A stretch of DNA of 64,000 bases from assembly GCA_027579435.1 (NCBI GenBank), contig JANBPK010000750.1:62001-126000 (forward strand), in the 5' to 3' direction. The notes below the pieces were generated by a model that worked only from the letters and a program-made list of their open reading frames with translations, ran no database searches and was not told the origin of the DNA. Positions 60,535 through 64,000 of the stretch are shown piece by piece. The stretch comes from Candolleomyces eurysporus. Its lineage: Eukaryota; Basidiomycota; Agaricomycetes; Agaricales; Psathyrellaceae. Every line of letters starts with the position of its first letter. Positions within the stretch are counted from its first letter, which is position 1. The translations under genes were made by a program, and so were the position numbers.

Positions 60535-61687
60535 TCAGAAGCGCCTGAAGTTCCCGGCCACAGTCGGCTGAAGGCTGCTAATCCTCTTCAACTTGCCGCC
60601 CAGCCCACGACTNAGAGTCATATCCTCAACCGCAATACTAAACCTCCCATCCAAACATTCCCTCGGGACCATCCCCTGCTCCCCCCTCGAATTAAGACAA
60701 AGCGCCCACCCATCATCGTACTCTGCCAAAACCCGAAGGGATTCTCCAGTCGTAATAGCCAACTCGTCCGGGAGAGTGGTGATAAAGGTCGAGNTGACGG
60801 TNACNGTTGCGTTCGACTTGGAGAACGAAGTCCAGCTAGTGGGCGGNCCATAAATAGGAGAGCTCGATTTCTTCGAAGAAGCCNGTTTCGACTTGGCAAC
60901 ACCACTCGCGTTATTGNCGGAAGTTTGAGAAACCGAAGCAAAAGACTCGTTCCCATACGAAGCGGGCGGAGCTGGTAGAGCGAAAGGGGGTCTGCTGGGC
61001 CTCCNCCAGCGACAGCGGACGGGGTCCAGTCCGACGAGGACTATCGGTGNCAAGCATGGTGGTGGTGTCTTGATCAGACGTCAAGGAAGTGTTCGAGTTC
61101 GAAGCCGACTTGGGNTCATAAGAGCCCGACAGCCGGGACCCTTTNGAACGAGCCCACCCCTTCCGCAGTTTCTGCCTCCGCTGAACATAGCGCCTCCTNA
61201 TAACGAAGATGGCAATGCCAGCAATCAAGAAGATTCCGGCAATGACAATGCCAATCATGGCTCCGGGAGGTAGCGAATTGCGCCGTGCGGAGGTTCCAGA
61301 CGCTGCTGTGTTGTTGCCGCTAGTTCCACTTCCGGTGGGGGGTTCGGCGGATGGGGCTGACAGGGACTCGGAGGTACTGGAGCTGGTGGGAGTCGAAGCA
61401 ACCTGGGGACTCGAAGACGGGACGGAGGGTAGAATGGTTTCCAACGGAGGAGGAGAGGCTCCATGGTTATAGTCAGAGGGAAGTGTCGTGGATCGTGTCA
61501 TGGACGTGGTGATAGTGGGGGTGGGGGTAGGTAAAGGTAGGGTACGGGTGATCGTGATAGTAATTGGGCCATTGGGGAGCATGTTGGTGCCAGGTTCGTC
61601 GTATGCATAGTGCTGGGGGACCCGCTTCGCCAAGTGATGCAGATACGCATCCTTAGCCGACATTCTTCGCTGCAGTTCACGATGCAT
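60535..61687 (-). CDS. Single-pass membrane protein with cytosolic SH3 domain
   Basis: From an ATG at 61687 (MHRELQRRMSAKDAYL; 61663 is an alternative), the product has a Ser/Thr/Pro-rich segment, a clear transmembrane helix (GAMIGIVIAGIFLIAGIAIFV) followed by basic RRRYVQRRQK, a Ser-rich cytosolic stretch and a C-terminal SH3 domain: LPDELAITTGESLRVLAEYDDGW, then GEQGMVPRECL. This topology is common among basidiomycete proteins of unknown function. The reading frame changes at the n at 61005: the upstream frame ends in LSL and the SH3 frame resumes with RPSRPPFALP. The n is therefore probably a spurious or missing base and not a real break. No signal peptide is evident from either start. Confidence 0.75.
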
Positions 61688-62397
61688 TGGGGTTGCTGGA
61701 ACCAGGGTATAAGAGAGCACTTGAAGGAGAGTGGGTATCTCAAAGACGTGAAAGGATCGAGCTCGACTGGTGCTTGCCAGAAGAGAAGAGAAAAAAGCTG
61801 AAAGGAAAGAAGGTGATGGTAAGATGAAGAGAAGCGAAAAAATGAGTGGAACGCCGCCTGAGAGAAGAATAGAGTGTGGGCTGACCGAGAACAATAGCAA
61901 CCCAGCCTTCCTCCAAAAATAGAATCAAGCGCCCACGGCCCGCAACCGGTATTGTCCAAGTTTGCACAACAATGGCTGAGAGCAAGAATTGTCACTGCGC
62001 TCGACAGCCCCTGGGTCACCGATGAATGGTCCATCCTGCTACTAGTACAGAGAGGTCACATTCGAAGACTGTCTAGCTGACCTACCCCGCCAGTATCGTC
62101 CGCTCACGACTCCTAGTACTTACAATGGAGTCCATTATTAGCCTCTTGTCATAGAAACGACTCGGGAAAACACCCACAATTCATTTAAGGTTTTCCAAGA
62201 GCTCCAAGCAGGTCCGCGCCCGCTTGACACAGCAGAACAGCGCCGGGAGCTGCAGGCAGGTTAACTTGGAACAAAAAGGTCATTCTCTCCTACTAGAGAT
62301 GTGGGNTGTCAAACTAGCCTACCTTCCGTNAATTAGCAGGAATTATAGATGTCAGTCAATGTCTGGTCGTGAATCCGCATGCTATTACCAAACGCTA
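61688..62397. other. Region upstream of the SH3 gene, downstream of GH79
   Basis: The minus frame stays open about 210 bases upstream of the chosen SH3 start and is hydrophobic and Ser/Phe-rich; I treat it as 5' untranslated. Nothing else recognised up to the GH79 stop. Confidence 0.4.
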
Positions 62398-64000
62398 TTA
62401 CGTCCAGAAGGTGGCCACCACCGACACAGCAGCCGCACCAGCCAACCCAATCCACGAAGAATACCCAGCTACCCGCCCAGCTCCAGACTCCTCACCCACC
62501 GACAAACTCCCAACNAGCGTAGAGTTCCCACTGAACAACGTAACACTATCCCCCAGAACGACAAGAGCCGCACCAGGCCCCGGCACGTCCACCACGCATC
62601 CCTCTTGGCAGAACATCGACACGGTCTCTTGATCNCCCTCAAGGTTACCGAGGTCCCCAATCGTCTGACCAGCCCACTTGATATCCTTCGTCTCCCTAAC
62701 ACTCGGTGCNGTCAATACCCGATACTCTATCTTTTCCGTGAGGTTAGCAGGGATCCTAAACGGTTGACTGTCGCTCTCGTTAAAGTTCAAGAACACGAAC
62801 TTCTCAATAGTGCGATCTGCACCCGAGTAAACAGCGTAGCCAGCGGCCGTGGCGTTTGCGTTTGTAGTCGAGTTGTTGATGTTGAGGTCGACGACGAGGT
62901 TGCCGTTGGGCGAAGTGAGTTCAGCCAAGAAGAGAGCGGCGTAGTATGGGGAGCCTGTGCGCCACCCGGCTTCGAGAGAGCGTTCGGCCGAGGGTGGGTC
63001 GAAGAGGTTGTATTGGATGCCGAGTTCGCGGGTGTGTAGGTAGACGGCTTCGTATTCCAGAGATGCAGCTTTTAGGCCGACGTCGACAGCCCATAGGGAC
63101 ATCACGAACTGTAAACGAGATGTTAGTATCAAGTTCATGACTTGCAATATAAATGAGGAAATGCGCTAACCATGTCAGAAATGGGACTGCCGCCACACGC
63201 AACCGAGTTGTACTCCGTCATAAGGATAGGTACTCCAAGCTCTTTGGCTCTTGCCTGTCCCTCAGAGTTCCAGGTCAGATAGGGACCAACTGCAAAAGAG
63301 TNANGAGGATGCTGACTGCCATGAGACTCGANGATTTACGCACCATTAGCATGAGTAAGGTANTAAGTCATATTAGTATTCCGCTCATTAACNCCAGAGC
63401 ACGCGTGATTAGGATATCGTTGNAGGCTATCGACCCAAGTCAGGCTCGGAAACGAAGCATGAATGATCTAGCACTAATCACTCACGTATAGTACTTGTAT
63501 TCATATTGATCCATTCCGGCATTGAGGATGTCGATAAGAGTCCTATCAATTCATATAAGCATACNATCATGAGGGCAGAAGGCGGATTGAACTAGAAGCT
63601 CTCGAACTCACCAGCCACAGCATATGGTCGGACCACCGATCATAGGGACACCTCTAGTCAGCGCCCCTCCCTCAGTCAAAGCCTCNATAGCAGTGCCAAG
63701 TTCAGGGATCTAAGGCTAGGTCAGACTTGTATCCCACAGAGAAAGCCAAGCCTAATACGACGTACATAGTCTTCGATTTCATATGCATCCCTTTCGCCGT
63801 GCCCAGCATAAAGATCAGGTTCCTATGAGCAACGAACAGACCAAGAAGATCATCAGCTGCGGCCAAGAAACTCCGTGAAGGGAGGGGACTGACATTGCCA
63901 AGAAGCATCACATCTAAACGGGAACCAAGCATGCTCGTCGCGTCCTGGGCGAGCTCCACGATGTTGGTAAAGTCGTGTCCGTCCCGCATACTCAACCCAA
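62398..64000 (-). CDS. GH79-family glycoside hydrolase, GPI-type C-terminus (5' end outside window)
   Basis: Several exons on minus, cut at the window edge. One exon pair joins LLGN to EPDLYAGHGERDAYEIEDYV across an intron (63823-63893), placing the family acid/base Glu (NEP) at the splice junction. Further on, LMTEYNSVACGGSPISDM (exon 63171-63289) holds the second catalytic Glu, the nucleophile, in TEYNS. The last exon (62398-63108) is the C-terminal beta-sandwich typical of GH79 with several N-x-S/T sites, and ends in a hydrophobic tail (IGLAGAAAVSVVATFW) like a GPI-attachment signal. Related fungal enzymes act on beta-glucuronosyl residues of arabinogalactan or similar glycans; the exact substrate is not deducible. 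Likely cell-surface or secreted. Confidence 0.85.

Overview
The window is fungal nuclear DNA, most likely from an agaricomycete mushroom (Basidiomycota). Genes are split by many GT-AG introns of about 50-60 bases. The protein set fits that group: DUF6535 membrane proteins, an F-box-like protein, a Dnf1/2-type flippase, septin Cdc10 and a GPI-type GH79 glycosidase.

From 1 to about 43.7 kb the plus strand is a decayed tandem array. The repeating unit is a gene of about 7.4 kb for a DUF6535 four-helix membrane domain joined to a long HEAT-type solenoid, followed on the same strand by septin cdc10. Copy A (1-2648) is cut by the window edge and frameshifted. Copies B (7736-15135), C (21546-28922) and D (32394-40121) are full length. 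Two eroded pieces lie at 30.5 kb and 40.4-41.7 kb, and a fifth, inverted copy E lies at 52.2-59.7 kb. Only the last cdc10 (42276-43708) is intact. Earlier units carry septin fragments with broken P-loops, stops, lost exons or only the promoter, mixed with relics of an unrecognised minus-strand gene.

Upstream of B and C the promoter and 24-base first exon are present three times in tandem (roughly 0.45-0.7 kb units). Copies C and D look translatable. Copy B has a one-base insertion and a lost splice donor in one HEAT exon. The HEAT half of copy D is strongly CpG-poor and carries a Glu/Lys-rich insertion from a purine-only tract.

The right side (44-64 kb) is more ordinary: a complete P4-ATPase flippase on plus, then on minus an F-box-like protein, DUF6535-HEAT copy E, a single-pass membrane SH3 protein and the 3' part of a GH79 enzyme. 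Unresolved bases (n) are dense from 50 to 63.7 kb, worst inside copy E, suggesting merged alleles or paralogues. The best candidate for an undescribed system is the DUF6535-HEAT family and the way it has co-amplified with cdc10 and its own promoter/first-exon modules. Its function cannot be read from sequence.
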